64,000 nucleotides of DNA from Fennellomyces sp. T-0311 (Eukaryota; Mucoromycota; Mucoromycetes; Mucorales; Lichtheimiaceae). The translations under genes were made by a program, and so were the position numbers. The stretch is from the NCBI GenBank assembly GCA_025266875.1, contig JALLLT010000002.1, positions 1,426,001 through 1,490,000 on the forward strand, written 5' to 3'. Below the pieces are notes generated by a model. It was not told the DNA's origin. It saw nothing but the letters and a program-made list of their open reading frames with translations, and searched no databases. Numbering within the stretch: the stretch's first letter is position 1; every line of letters starts with the position of its first letter. Shown in pieces: positions 11,373 through 23,256 of this stretch.

Positions 11373-12930
11373 ATGGGAAAGTTAGTTCTAATATTTGATT
11401 CAAACAGTATCAGTGACCCTTATTACACAGCTCATAAAGAAACCGTCAAATGGGAGGAGCAAAATCATTGCAATATCGCGTCAACCTCCTCAACTGGAGT
11501 TTGATGATTCGCGTGTCATGTTAGTATCAACGGATATTCTTAAAGTCAAACCTGAAGACTTCGCCAAATCATTGGTGGACCATGTTAAGGGAACTGAACG
11601 TACATCGAGAAACCAAAAGAGGACGCACTGGCTGCAGTCAATAATGAGCTATTGATTAAAACCATGACTACCGTTACAGTAGCATCACCTGAGCTGAAAC
11701 CATTTGTATTATAAACTAATTACATATACTATGGCACAGTCATGGGTCAACCCAACATGAATTCGGCTCCTTGGGTTAAAGGCACGCCACAAAGCGGCAC
11801 TGGTGAAAACTTTTATTATCTGCAGAAGGATTTTACGAAACAATTCTGTGGAGAGCACAATTGGGGCTGGATCATCTCACTGCGTAATATGATTTCAGGC
11901 GTGACAAAGATATTTTTGACAATGCGACTTCTTACATGTCACAATAAACTAACTCTATATATAGGGAATTCATGAACCTCAGTGCTTTGCTCGAAATCTA
12001 CGCAGCATTGTTGTATGGAAGAGTGATCAAAAGAGAAAGCCAAGGAAGCATGAAGTTTAAAGTACATGAAATCCCACCGCAAAGCACACACAGTAACCTT
12101 CTTACCATAGCGTAGTACTAACTCTCTTTGTGAGGTTCTTAAAAGCAAAGCTTGATAAAAGAAATAAACATGGAGGCCTTTTTTCCCAATAAGGGGATAG
12201 AAGAGAGCTCTGACGCGAGTTTGCTTTTGATTGTTGTAAATTACAGTATACTCATTTTGGGTTATTTCATTAATGAATTGTAATTGCTTAGAGTGCAGTT
12301 GTAGGACACTCATTCTTATTGTGTATTTATACTATCCTCCTGAGAGTGTGATCAGATTTTTCTTTGGCACAGCTCTTGCATTTCGGGTTCTTCCGAACGT
12401 TAGTAAAGATAGATATTTTGATTTTGCGAAGTAGTATATTCTGTCCTTTGCTCACCTGGAAGGGCTACTCTTAGAACGTCATATCGCTTTTACAATTCCT
12501 AACATTACAGCACTGCGAAAATAGCAAGCTTGCTTTCGCTGGTTGCAAGGTGCATTGGAAAATAATCCTGATTTCCAAATTAGAGCATCTTTGTATGAAA
12601 AGGCAGGAAATGCATCGTACAAGACCGCATGGTAAAAACATTCTCACACGACATTCGTGATACAAGGTTGTAGAGTACGTTTATTAGTACGCGGATTAAG
12701 TATACTTAATGCTAATTCGTTTTTACATATATACTTTGATCTTGAGGTTCCACCCGAGAATGAAGTCATTGCCTGTGGTCAAGGTAAAACATGCGGACAG
12801 TCTTTTTTTATTGAAGGAATACACATATATGTGGTAATGCATACCGATTGCTGGCACCAAAATTTCTGAAAAACATAATCTCAATCCAAATGCCTTCGAT
12901 TACACAACGTGGAGATTTTCCGATAAGTAA
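11373..12930 (+). pseudogene. Decayed PRISE-type short-chain dehydrogenase (progesterone 5-beta-reductase/iridoid synthase-like)
   Basis: Starts MGKLVLIFDSNSIS like a Rossmann fold, then needs a +1 shift to continue as ITQLIKKPSNGRSKIIAISR and DSRVMLVSTDILKVKPEDFA. It resumes after another shift as EDALAAVNNELLIKTM, meets TAA at 11712-11714, and continues TNYIYYGTVMGQPNMNS and ENFYYLQKDFTKQF, then WGWIISLRNMISGVTK and EFMNLSALLEIYAALLYG. After a garbled stretch, C-terminal family pieces reappear (YFDLEVPPEN near 12735; NLNPNAFDYTTW near 12880). The order matches the PRISE family of enone 1,4-reductases. At least two shifts, an in-frame stop and lost middle sequence show it is dead. Confidence 0.72.
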
Positions 12931-13209
12931 AAGCTATAATTTCTTTAGTAAGTTTTCTTGGAGCCAATTGTAAAAAATTATTTAGATGCCATCTTCTTGT
13001 GGCGGAGCTAGGCTGATAATGGTGGATCACTTGAAAAGTTTCGCAAGGTTGGTTGCGAAAGATAAGTCGATAGTATTCAAAACTTTTATGATATGCTTGG
13101 TAAAATAAAAGGATTGAGTATCATCCCGCAATAAACTTGCTTCAAAAGGTAGGGTATGCATCAAGCAAAAAGTACTTTTAGTAGCATTTTTCGAAATCAA
13201 TATATAGAT

Positions 13210-14100
13210 TCTTGGGGATAGCAAAGGTAATATCAGTAATGATCTGCCCGTCTTTTATGTTTCGAATCCTTCGGCAAATTCCTTCCATATTTTCGGGCTA
13301 TACGATAATGGTGTCAGTGATGTCCTCATCGAATTCCTTATGTTTTTCTGACTTACGAAACATAGTTAAAGAGATGCGCAATGTAGCCAATGCAAAAGCC
13401 ATTGCGAGTCACTGTCGAGGACCTCCAAGGAACGGAAACCAACCATCGAGTTCCGCCTTCTTCTGTCTCACCACCATCTGCAAAGCGTTCGGGATTGAAT
13501 GCATTCGGGTCTTCCCATATGTTTGGATTAATATGAAGAGCATATATATCCAAACTCATCAGAGTGCCTTTCGGTATGCTAGTACCAGCAAGCTCTGTAC
13601 CGTGAATTACTATACGGGGAGCTGAAAGAGCAGCCGGTGGGTTGACTCTCAGGGCCTTTAGGAATATATCTGTAGTTTTGCGCTATAATGAATATTTTAA
13701 CGACTTCATTTCACTGTACCTCTTTGATAATCATGTTAATATATGGCATTGCGCGCAGCTGGTGAACATTAGTGTAATAGCTTTGTCAGCGTCACCCAGT
13801 ACATTAATAACTTGCTCCCGAGCTTGTTTTTGAACATCCTATATGATTTAATGACCAATATGATAGCACATTCCATAGAAGAAGGCAACTAGCAAGTTGC
13901 CAGCCACAGTTCGACTCTTGAAAACTCTCGGAGGCAAAAAAAGGTTCTGCTACAACGTTCACTTCGACAATAATCAGCGAAATTGAAAGTATCCTTCTGG
14001 TACAATTAATCGTACTTACAGTTAGGGCGTCATCAATAACATGATTTTTCTTGCACATTCGTAAATTCAGTTTAAAACTACAACCGATGAATTCCATGGA
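13210..14100 (-). pseudogene. Decayed cytochrome P450
   Basis: On the minus strand the pieces run in P450 order: DVQKQAREQVINVLGDADKA (end of helix I/J region), a frameshift, QLRAMPYINMIIKEV (helix K, ExxR region), FLKALRVNPPAALSAPRIVI, then PKGTLMSLDIYALHINPNIW and EDPNAFNPERFADG (PERF motif). The heme-binding loop, in a shifted frame, reads FLGGPRQ-stop-LAMAFALATLR: the proximal Cys codon is replaced by TGA (13409-13411). P450s of this fungal type are ER monooxygenases. The N-terminal third is not readable; the boundary near 14100 is approximate. Confidence 0.75.
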
Positions 14101-16081
14101 TGTGTTTGGCCGCTAAAGCTTATGGCTACAAGAAATAGTGTTGTGGAGGCCAATATAGAAAAGCTGCCTGCATAGCCAATACGCATCTATTTACTTTCGA
14201 AATTTTTCTTCTCCACTGGTAGATTTAGTAACATGTATACGAGAGCGATCGTGACAGCTCCAATCAGTATACTTGTTTTACATTTTTAGCTCAATTCAAA
14301 GAGTGTGTAAATAGTCATACAGGAGCTTACGAACTAGATGTAAATTTACATCGTTAATCCAAATGATCGGTAAAGTTTCCTTGTTCCCCGTATACTTATT
14401 AGTTAACTAATGACAAAATAATCGTTCAAAAACATTTATTGTTCAAAGGTCCTGTCATGCTCGCGAATATATATACAAAAATGTGATGCTACAGCATTTG
14501 TTAAGCTTCCAAATATGTACTCACTGTGTTTTTCATTTGGATAAGGAGCTTAGCTTTGGTAGTTTCCAAGCTTTTCCAATAGTATTATGTCGGAAATAAT
14601 AATGCTTCTCTGTGAAGCAAGTACATATTATTCCAAAAAATTAGGTCTTCATAGATGCTTCCTAAGAGTCTGTACTAGTAAAAAGTAAGACCGTAATAAC
14701 AATCTAAAAAGATGGAACAGTTTACGAAAAGTAAAAACGTAAAGAATTATTGTTTACACTCGCTGCATCGAGGGTTTGAAGAACACGAACGGTAATGAGT
14801 ATGATTACTGTCGATATTAAATTTCACTTTTGTTATAGCTTTTTATATACTCTCAGTGAGAAGGTTACATAACACTTTCATACCTCTGATATGCTGTATA
14901 GTATTGATCCCAAAATAAACACTCCAAGACAGAGCACCATGATAGGTTTACGACTGGTGGTTTCCAAAACTTCGCGAATAATGGTTCTATGTGTACATAT
15001 GTTACCTCAAAACTGTTACTGTTTAATTACGGATCGTATTTACAAAACACCGCGCTTGTAGCAATGTAGATGTAAAGTATAGTCGTCAATTGACGGTACA
15101 CGTATGTATAAAAATTAATATAAGTGCTGTATCTCGTAGCAATTCACGAAGATGGACATCGATTGAAGCTCTAGTCCTATTGTAGGTAATGATATTGCAA
15201 GAATAATGCTGTTTTTTGCATCTAATGTTAGCAACACTTATTAAACTGCTTGTTGAAAAGCTTACGTGCCAAGAGCTGAGAGAAATAGTGAGATCTGAAG
15301 ACCTATGCTCAGTAATATAAAACGGCCTCTCCGTTTCGTGCATTTTTTTCGGAGTTGATAGATTTTATTGATATTCTTTCAGACACCGTGTCACTTCGAT
15401 AACTCTATGCTTCTGCTCGCATTAAAGTATATGTATATAAAATGGAAGTTAAGCTAATTGAAAGCCTGCAAAGGATATTCGAGAGTAAGTAAGAAATAAC
15501 TGGGAAAGTGTAATCCCTAATTACATCACCGAAAGATGCAGGGAATATAAACTGTGCCGCGGTAGCGGAAACGTAAAAAGTACACTTGTTGCCATGGTCA
15601 AACGACTATAATACGTAGGATAGAGCGCTGGAACATACCTGAGGAACTCGCAAAATTTCTATGCATACCTTTTTATATTCCAAAATTACGAAGAAGTTGT
15701 AATAACATACGCCCAAAGTGCATGTAACTACGTACAAAACGACGTAAATTATAGCTAATCCTTAGAAATTTTCTCTAGATGACACAATGCTATCCTTACC
15801 AAGAAAAACTTAATACGTAAGGTCAGTCTTAACAAGGGTACATACCTACAGAACGCCCTTTTTACCTAGCTATCTACAGCCATTTCAGTTGTCGCTGTAA
15901 CAACGCGATGATGTGGGATGCAGTTGACGACACCACATATTCTTGATCTCCTATATGGTGCATAGCGAGATTTTATGCATATATAATTCTACAATAGATA
16001 TTGGAAAGGAGGGGAATATTTTAACCGGATTTAAATAGATAATAGATTATGTACAACGACGATATAAAAAATGCTATATAA
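14101..16081. other. AT-rich spacer, no recognised gene
   Basis: Strongly AT-rich with very short open frames. The 5' part may still contain unreadable remains of the P450. A minus-strand frame at 15086-15343 shows no motif. I see no RNA gene. Confidence 0.5.
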
Positions 16082-19070
16082 TTAGCCATCGAAAATGTTG
16101 ATAAGCTCTTTTGTGTACTTTGCAATCTCATACGCTTCCTTGGCTAGGTCCCGCTTGGCCGATGAACTCGCCATCTCTGGCGACTGGTCGAAAGACGTAT
16201 CACGAATCTTGGTAAGTGTTTGCTTACAATGTTGAAGATCAGACAATACAAGAGTGCCTTGCTTGCGGTAGCGATATCCAACTGCTGAATCAAAAGTGCT
16301 TTCACATACTTCCATGACGCTGGAGACAATGTTGACGATCGATGTAATTATACCAAACACTTGTCCTGCTTCCCGTGGTGACCGTAACGCAGCCAAGAGA
16401 CGCTGAATTGTCTGGACAATGTGATCAGTTTCGCTCTTTAGATATTCACTAAGTTCGTCGGGATGCAATGCATCCCCTGCTGCTGCCGCTGCTGCAATAC
16501 GGTTGTTGCTGCTGTCATTCGCCGAATCCTTTCTACGCAAAGATCCACCTCGGGTACTGATCGAGCCACTGCTACCACCGACACTGCCACCAATGCCACT
16601 ATCCGAATCAATGCCGTCTGAAGCAGGCTTAATTCCCAAAAGTTTTGCCAGATCCACAATAACGGTGGTCATTTGGCCTGCAGCTGCATCCAGGAGGCTC
16701 ACAGGGCTTATACCCATACCGTTGGCATGGTTTTTGGCTGCAGTAAGTAATTGGGTCAAGGACGTTGAGAATTGACTTTTCAAAGTGTAAAGGTTGCTCT
16801 GTGCCATAGAGGAAAGTTCGCCTCGCGTTTCGTGATCTTCAACTTCTTCAGACATCTTTTTGCATGACATGACAATCTTTTGCATCGATGAAAGAACATC
16901 TGATGGCTTATGCGATCTGTTTGAGAAAAGACCTGTAAGCCTGAATTTGATTGCATAGGACTTATTTACTATTTACCTTGCTGTCCGTAACAGTTCATCA
17001 ATGCTTGTTTGATATGCCAATATGTGATCATGCGAAATGGCGCCATTGCGTGTAGGCTGAATGAATCCAGTTTGCTGCGGGATAGCCGCATCGATGAGCG
17101 AGCCAGCTAATCAACGCACTTGTTAGTCATCTGTAATGGATGATTCCCGCTATGGAAGCTTTACCTTTCAGAGTACGCAACTCCAGCCGAACTTTCTCGT
17201 ACTTGCTTTGCCATTCCTTAGCCTATTTGCTATACATCAGTTATCTGTGCATACGTATCCATAGTGACATGATCCAGCCTACCTCTTCAGCAAGCTGTCT
17301 AACACGGTCATCGCTTCGTGCTTTCTCTGCTCGTAGCTCGTCGTTCTTTGACGAGAGAATCTTGATTTGCTCTAGCAGGTGTCCTGCTTCATCACGCACT
17401 TCCTGCACAGCCTATATACATGCAATTGTGTCAGTTGTATCACTTTCGCGTGTGGCCGACAGAAAAGGCACGTACATTTTGCTGTTCCCGGTGCTCCTGT
17501 TGCAGTTGGCTGTACTGGTCGTCCAAACGGTTGTATTCTTCTTGCAACTGCTTCAATCGAGAGTGATCCATCTGATTTTCCAAATCTGTGCATTAGTTCC
17601 GACGCACGTTGACGATCCCATTATTTTCTGAGTTAACGTACCTTCCGTAAGTGGTTGATATCCTGATCGTCCGACTTTAATGATCCCTTTCTTTCTCTAG
17701 CATTCTATGTGAACAAATGAAAAAAAATCAGGTCAGAACACAGGATAACTCTATCACATGGTGAAGGTCGACACACATACCAGTAATTCAGTCTCTAATT
17801 GCTGTGTACGCTTCGACATGCTGGCCAGTCGATGCTCATAGTCCGCCCGCATCTTTTCCATTTTTTCAAGAATCTGCTATATATCAGTATCAGTGAATTC
17901 ATGCAGCATCTCTTGCTCGTTAACTTACTCTAGAGTCTTCCATGTCCCCATTCATCCCAGAAGAACTTGGACCTTTGGTCGTCACCATGTTACCAAGATC
18001 CGCCATTAAACTATCCAATGACTGAAAGTTGCTTTCACTTCCTTGGGCACTCCCAGTACTGAGATGGCCATTAGATGCTGCGACCGGCACAGCTTTCGAT
18101 TGGTTGGCATATCCATTGTTGCTGCTTCCAGTGCTGTTGCTTGCACCACTATCGCTGAGATATGTCGTGCGCTCCTCCTTACTGCCGCTAAGCTGTCGAT
18201 CCATTGCAGTAGCCGCATAGGCTTTTTCATCGTCCGATAACTCCACCGTCTCAACGTTGATCATGCCTTTCACAGGGACAATGTTGGTAGCTTGGCTTGC
18301 TTGTGGTTTCGTGGCAGCGGTAGTCGGAATGGGGGGAACAGGTGGTCGGAAAGTGTCCTGGATTAATAAGTCAGTATACCAGCCGCTCATCTACGGCAGC
18401 GCAAAAACTCACATCAGAATCGGCGACCTGAGGGTAGCGGCGGGTAATTTCGTGATACACATCGCTCGCAAGATCCTTGAATCGAGCACTAGGGAGCGTT
18501 GCGAGCTTCTGGCGTGCCTGGTTTCGACGAGGATGGAAATCCTCGCTTACAGCAAGAAAGGGCACTAAAACAAGACATATCATGTGCATAAATGAGCAAA
18601 TTTATTGTTTTATACCATTTCGGCGGATTTTACCTTGCTTATCGTTCAAGTTCCTACGCATCAGTTCGTCGTAGACATCCATCGCCAGCTCGTGAAACTG
18701 AAGATTGTTGAGACGGGATAGCTTCTGGCGGGCCGATACTCTTTGAGGTTGCGCACCTTCTGCTGCCTCTACATTTGGTTATTAGCTTTCGTGTTGCACT
18801 CGATCCAATTCCTGGATACAAACCCTTTGCAAGAACAGACGCAAGGAATTTCTTCAGCTCGCCGTAGTACGTTCGTGCAGCGGTTTCGTAGCTGGCATTG
18901 CTGGCAGAGCTGGCTGCTCGGCTGGATTGCGAAGTAATTGACTGTGTACGGGAATGATGGCCTGTGGAGCGAGATGAGGTCGAGTATTGTTTAGCGAGAG
19001 GTTTGGGGCCGCGAGAATCCCAACCATCGTGAGATGACGGAGAACGGGTCGGCGATCGAGAGTAAGCCAT
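16082..19070 (-). CDS. SPA2: Spa2-type polarisome scaffold protein
   Basis: About eleven exons, roughly 790 codons, starting MAYSRSPTRSPSSHDGW (ATG at 19070) and ending NIFDG. After a Ser-rich head come the two tandem GIT/SHD repeats: ARQKLSRLNNLQFHELAMDV in one exon and ARQKLATLPSARFKDLASDV in the next. A Ser/Asn-rich linker follows (exon about 18359-17935), then a long coiled coil spread over several small exons (MEKMRADYEHRLASMSKRT, LKQLQEEYNRLDDQYSQL, LLEQIKILSSKNDELRAEKA). A conserved C-terminal domain contains SPVSLLDAAAGQMTTVIVD and many helices. Spa2 organises formin and MAPK components at growing hyphal tips. Splice sites are GT-AG where checked. The family is clear; small exon limits are approximate. 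Confidence 0.88.
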
Positions 19071-20517
19071 ATATGCGCGTTCTACTAGCCGTAAGGGAGA
19101 GAAAAGAACGGAATAAAAGAAGGAGAGTGGTGGTTGTGTTGTGTTGCAATGAACAAAGGTAGACTTTTTTTTGTTCTGAGCGCAAACCCTACACTTTGTG
19201 CAACGTTGAATTCCTTGGCTCTTTCACCATACGCAGCACCTTGCTTCCGTTTTTATTATGTGCACATGCGTCCCACTGCCATTTTGTTGTTTATCCGGTG
19301 CTACACAGAGAGCACGAGCCATCGTATGGACGCCACGCATCCTTTCTGATGCTCGATGCCCAAGCATCCATTACCATTGTAGAACGAATTTTCCCGATAA
19401 GGCAGCTCAATATTATCTGGTGTTCGTATGGCTCTTATATGACATTGTCATACGTTCCTGGCTTTTTCCTCGGTAACATTACTGATCATCGACGGAGTTG
19501 GCCTCTTGGTCTGGAACAATATTATCGTGGCCTGAAACAGCAATATTTACGATCATGGTCTTCTTTATTACATCATTTTACAAATCTAGGTTTCTATTCA
19601 TTCATAATTTGCGTCGGTCTTCCTCCAAATATGCTCTATCGCGAACTGTATATTTGTCTTTGTGTTACCTCGGAAAATCCACTTGCATTTTTGTTGCTAT
19701 GATCGGCAAGATTTGCTATGACAACAAATATGTTGAAGGGTAATCTTCAGGTGGCCGCGTGTTATAATTAAAACATGAAACCTATGCCAGGTAAGTTGTG
19801 CTTCTGCTTCCGTTCATCCGCAACGATTGTTTTCATGGGCACATGGTATCAAGTCCCACCTTTCGACGATCTGCTTTTGGACGGCAAGGTGCACATATAT
19901 GGTTAAACCATAACTGATTTCTCGATTTCTCGGTAATAATGGAAGGATTGCCATCTAATTTTAGGATGATGATGGGAATATGCAACCATTTTTCCACAAA
20001 TAATAATTATAGATCGTTTTTTTAAGGCTGCTACAAAATTTGCTTTCAAAAATGTCATTACACGGCTGCAATAGCGATCTATATATCAATATGCGAGGTG
20101 ATTTTACCAAACCAGTAAAAGGAAGCAAGGATAAATCTTCATAATGCATTTTACAAGAAAAGCAATCAGATCGAAGTGGTAAGTTGTCAAAATCTGTAGT
20201 GACTGGTCGTACACCTTTATAGAATTTTATTGCTAATATAATATATATATGTCGTCAATCCATAGATTGATTGGAGTCGATCAACAACAGAGCCTTTCGA
20301 AGTCTATACTAATAAAGAATAGTCAGTACATATATATATGTCTGCTTCAGACGTAATCCTATAGAAATTGATTGGAACAAGCTTTAATATTAGATATGCA
20401 ACCAAAAAGATAATGTCTCCACTAAGAGGACGTCCACGCGGAACACACATACAAGAGCCTGACATATTCACGATTTATCATGCAATAATAAAAAATAATC
20501 TAACTTTGAGATGAAGT

Positions 20518-20554
<37 letters not shown>

Positions 20555-21050
20555 TACAATTCGTGAGCGCATAAGGATGAAAAGTTGTTTTGTAGTTTCA
20601 GAACGCCATGTCACAGACTTACCCGGAAAGTTGAATCGTTGAAATTAAAGGCGTCGGTATGCTATATATTGGCACTCATAATTCTGACGTTTCCACGACA
20701 TGTGCTAAACCCTTCTGTCTGTGAGCAAACAATACGTACATTATTTGACGTATATATCTGCCACATTCAAATTATATTAACTTCGGAAGCACTTGGCCAT
20801 TTCATCAACACAAAAGCGCTATTTTGCATAGGAAATCATCTTCCCAAGACGTGCGCTTTTAAGAAGCTGCTATTATGTATCGATATTTAACTACGAAACG
20901 TATGAGAAAACAAGGAATAATCTGACTTGATATAATCATGCTACATGACATTGATAACAAGTTCGATTATATAAGAAGGAGAACAATGAATGCAATAAGG
21001 TATATAAATAAGAGTCAAGAACGTATGTACTTTTTTAGAGTAGATATACA
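19071..21050. other. Spacer between divergent Spa2 and rhomboid genes
   Basis: AT-rich, holding the presumed promoters of the two flanking genes. Open frames at 19134-19743 (+) overlap in three frames without motifs. A TA microsatellite lies at about 20521-20552. Confidence 0.5.
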
Positions 21051-23256
21051 ATGATCAAATTGCGACAGCCCTCATCCTTGTTAGTCCGCCCATATGCTAC
21101 TTTCAGAAAACCGACAGGACAAGTTCCCGTTGTTTCAATGATAGCATTTGATCATGGCAAACTGCTACACGCGTTACAAAAGAGAGCGCTTCAAAAGCAC
21201 AACGACTGACATCCGAACCCCTTATGAAGCACAATCTAACAAGATACCATTACATCCGATCCATTATCGAAAGCATACTTGCATCAGCGACAATATTTAC
21301 TGCAGCTGGATTAGCTCATGCTGTTGAGGATGAGTCAAAGAAGAAGGATCCTATAAACAAAGTGACAGAATACAGTCTCATTGCAACGAATGCACTCGTA
21401 CCTGGTTGCTGGCACCTCGAAAGTCTTCGACACTTTATGGAGACTCCCTTTATGCACCACTTTGGATCAAGGCGAGACATTACATCACTTAGCTCATGTT
21501 TCTCTCATCAAAATGTGATTTTCCACTTCACTTCGAATATGGTGCTTCTGTATCTATATCTAGGTCCAGTTCAAGAGCTATCGAATCGCCATGAGATTGC
21601 TGTGATTTACTTGTCGTCCGGAATTTTTGGATCTGCAGCAAGTCATGCCTATAGTCTCGCACAATATCGCATTTTTAAACAGAAGCTAGTCCCAAACCTA
21701 GAAGCAAGTGGTGCACTTCTGGATATCATGGTTGTTGCGTATTTGTGGCTCAACCCTGAAGCTCATGAAATCGGTATATACAGGTAAGTTCAATGAAGCG
21801 TAATGGATGGTATTCAAAATTCTATTCAGAATAAAATAAACGATGTAACACAAGGATGTGCTACGATTGCATAACCAGTTTATACAAAATGGTATTCAAA
21901 ACGTTTATTTTATTTTATTACTATGGGTTATTCACCCCTACCATTGCCAATTCCTCCCCTTTACTCTGCCATTGCCCATTCACCCGTGGCTCAAGGTATA
22001 CTTTCCATATCTAGCTGATCTTCATATCAGCGACACGAAAATTATGCAATCTGAAGATTACATGCAAGATCAGAGAACGTGCGGTATCGTTGGCTGGCAA
22101 TGAGAGCTTCAATTGTTGGAATCCTGATTGAACCGATCGCATACCCCATTCGCTTTTTCTATCTGAAAAGGTCAATGATACAGTAAAAAGAAAAGCAATC
22201 TTTGTTGAACACGGTCAAATGATAAAAAAGGAAAAAGAAGTCGATTCGGCCAAGACATCTAAAAGAAGAGTACACACACTGGCGCGCTCACTCGATACCA
22301 GTCCAGTACTTCTCACTTCAATTACTAATCTATCGTTCTTCACTTTAATTACGATATGCTGAAATACTTAAGCTACTGTCCTTGTCAGTGTATCCACGGA
22401 AGCAAAAGGTATATAAGCCATACATTTGAACAGCGTAAATATTCAAGTACCATTCATCCATTTTTACTACTAAAACTTTCATGCTGCCCTTGTTCCATTA
22501 ACCATGCTTGCCAAGTGGCTTGCGACACCGCAAATGCAACCACAGGCGGAAAGCAACCCTTTGGGATTGGGTGTAAGTACTTGAAGGAAAAAAAAAGTGA
22601 AGAAACTTACGTGCATTTATAGAACTTGACGCTTCTTATATCGTTAGTTCAGAAACTCAACCACAAGGTAGATCGCCTAGGTGATGACATTTTGTCTTTG
22701 GACTCATCTTTCTCGCTTCTCTGTGAGGTGGTACTTCGTTGTTAGTTTTTAGGTTTTTTTTTCTCTGTATTTCACATATTTTTTTATGTTTATATAACAG
22801 GTGGAAATGGAGTACCCTCCCCCCCACCCCATAAATTTTTTTGGTTATGATGAATAAACACTATGTTGTGGGCGGAGAAACAATGTTTATAGGACTTGAT
22901 TTTAGAGTTTATAGAGGGGGTAGTAAGGTTTATTTTCTTTCCAATTAGGAAACGTGGCACCGAGGCACCATTTATTTTATTTTATTCGGGGCGAATAACG
23001 AATTTTGAATACCATCCAATATCAAGGTTTCTTGATATAGTTGATGAAGAAAAACTATGTATCAGGGAGATGTTTGTTTCGCAAATTGCTGCCGATTTAA
23101 CCGGAATGATATGCGGATTTGGCATTATTTGTCATCCAGTAAGTCAACGTTTTTGAACCTAGCACTGCACTTATAGTGAGTGCAGAAACTTAGGTACATG
23201 TGGGTGGTGTGATATTTGGCTGCTTATACTCTGCATATGGTCACGAGTACGTCTGA
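21051..23256 (+). CDS. Mitochondrial PARL/Pcp1-type rhomboid protease, possibly impaired
   Basis: Readable exons are 21224-21783, 22928-23138 and 23194-23256 (277 codons in frame). Rhomboid landmarks: SCFSHQNVIFHFTSNMVLLY (H-x-x-x-N region), YLSSGIFGSAASH, the nucleophile Ser in LEASGALLD, AADLTGMICGF, and the catalytic His in HVGGVIFGCLYSAYGHEYV. A basic, Arg-rich leader MIKLRQPSSLLVRPYATFRK at 21051 looks like a mitochondrial presequence, but its frame meets TGA at 21207-21209 just before ATG 21224 in another frame. The family's GxSG has Glu in place of the first Gly. The second intron is 55 nt but the first is 1144 nt. PARL-type enzymes cleave inner-membrane substrates. It may be a recent, partly damaged copy or a proteolytically weak relative. 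Confidence 0.75.
22409..22418 (+). promoter_or_regulatory. TATA-like box inside the long rhomboid intron
   Basis: GGTATATAAG lies about 90 bases before ATG 22504 of the putative nested small gene, a suitable distance for a TATA element with a short leader. Confidence 0.35.
22504..22745 (+). CDS. Putative small gene nested in the rhomboid intron
   Basis: Two exons (22504-22572 and 22623-22745) joined across a 50-nt intron with consensus ends (gtaagt...tttatag) give 63 codons. The product starts MLAKWLATPQMQPQAES and then forms an amphipathic, coiled-coil-like helix (LTLLISLVQKLNHKVDRLGD, then DILSLDSSFSLL). It lies on the same strand, wholly inside the 1144-nt intron of the rhomboid gene, with a TATA-like box upstream. 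No family is recognised. Alternatively it is a fragment of a gene carried in by an insertion, or a cassette exon. Confidence 0.4.

Noticed and set aside
13409..13411. In-frame TGA at the P450 cysteine as a selenocysteine codon
   Set aside because: Other frameshifts in the same relic show it is dead, and this fungal group is not expected to have the selenocysteine machinery.
20521..20552. TA repeat as a structural or origin element
   Set aside because: An ordinary TA microsatellite in AT-rich spacer; nothing else supports an origin.
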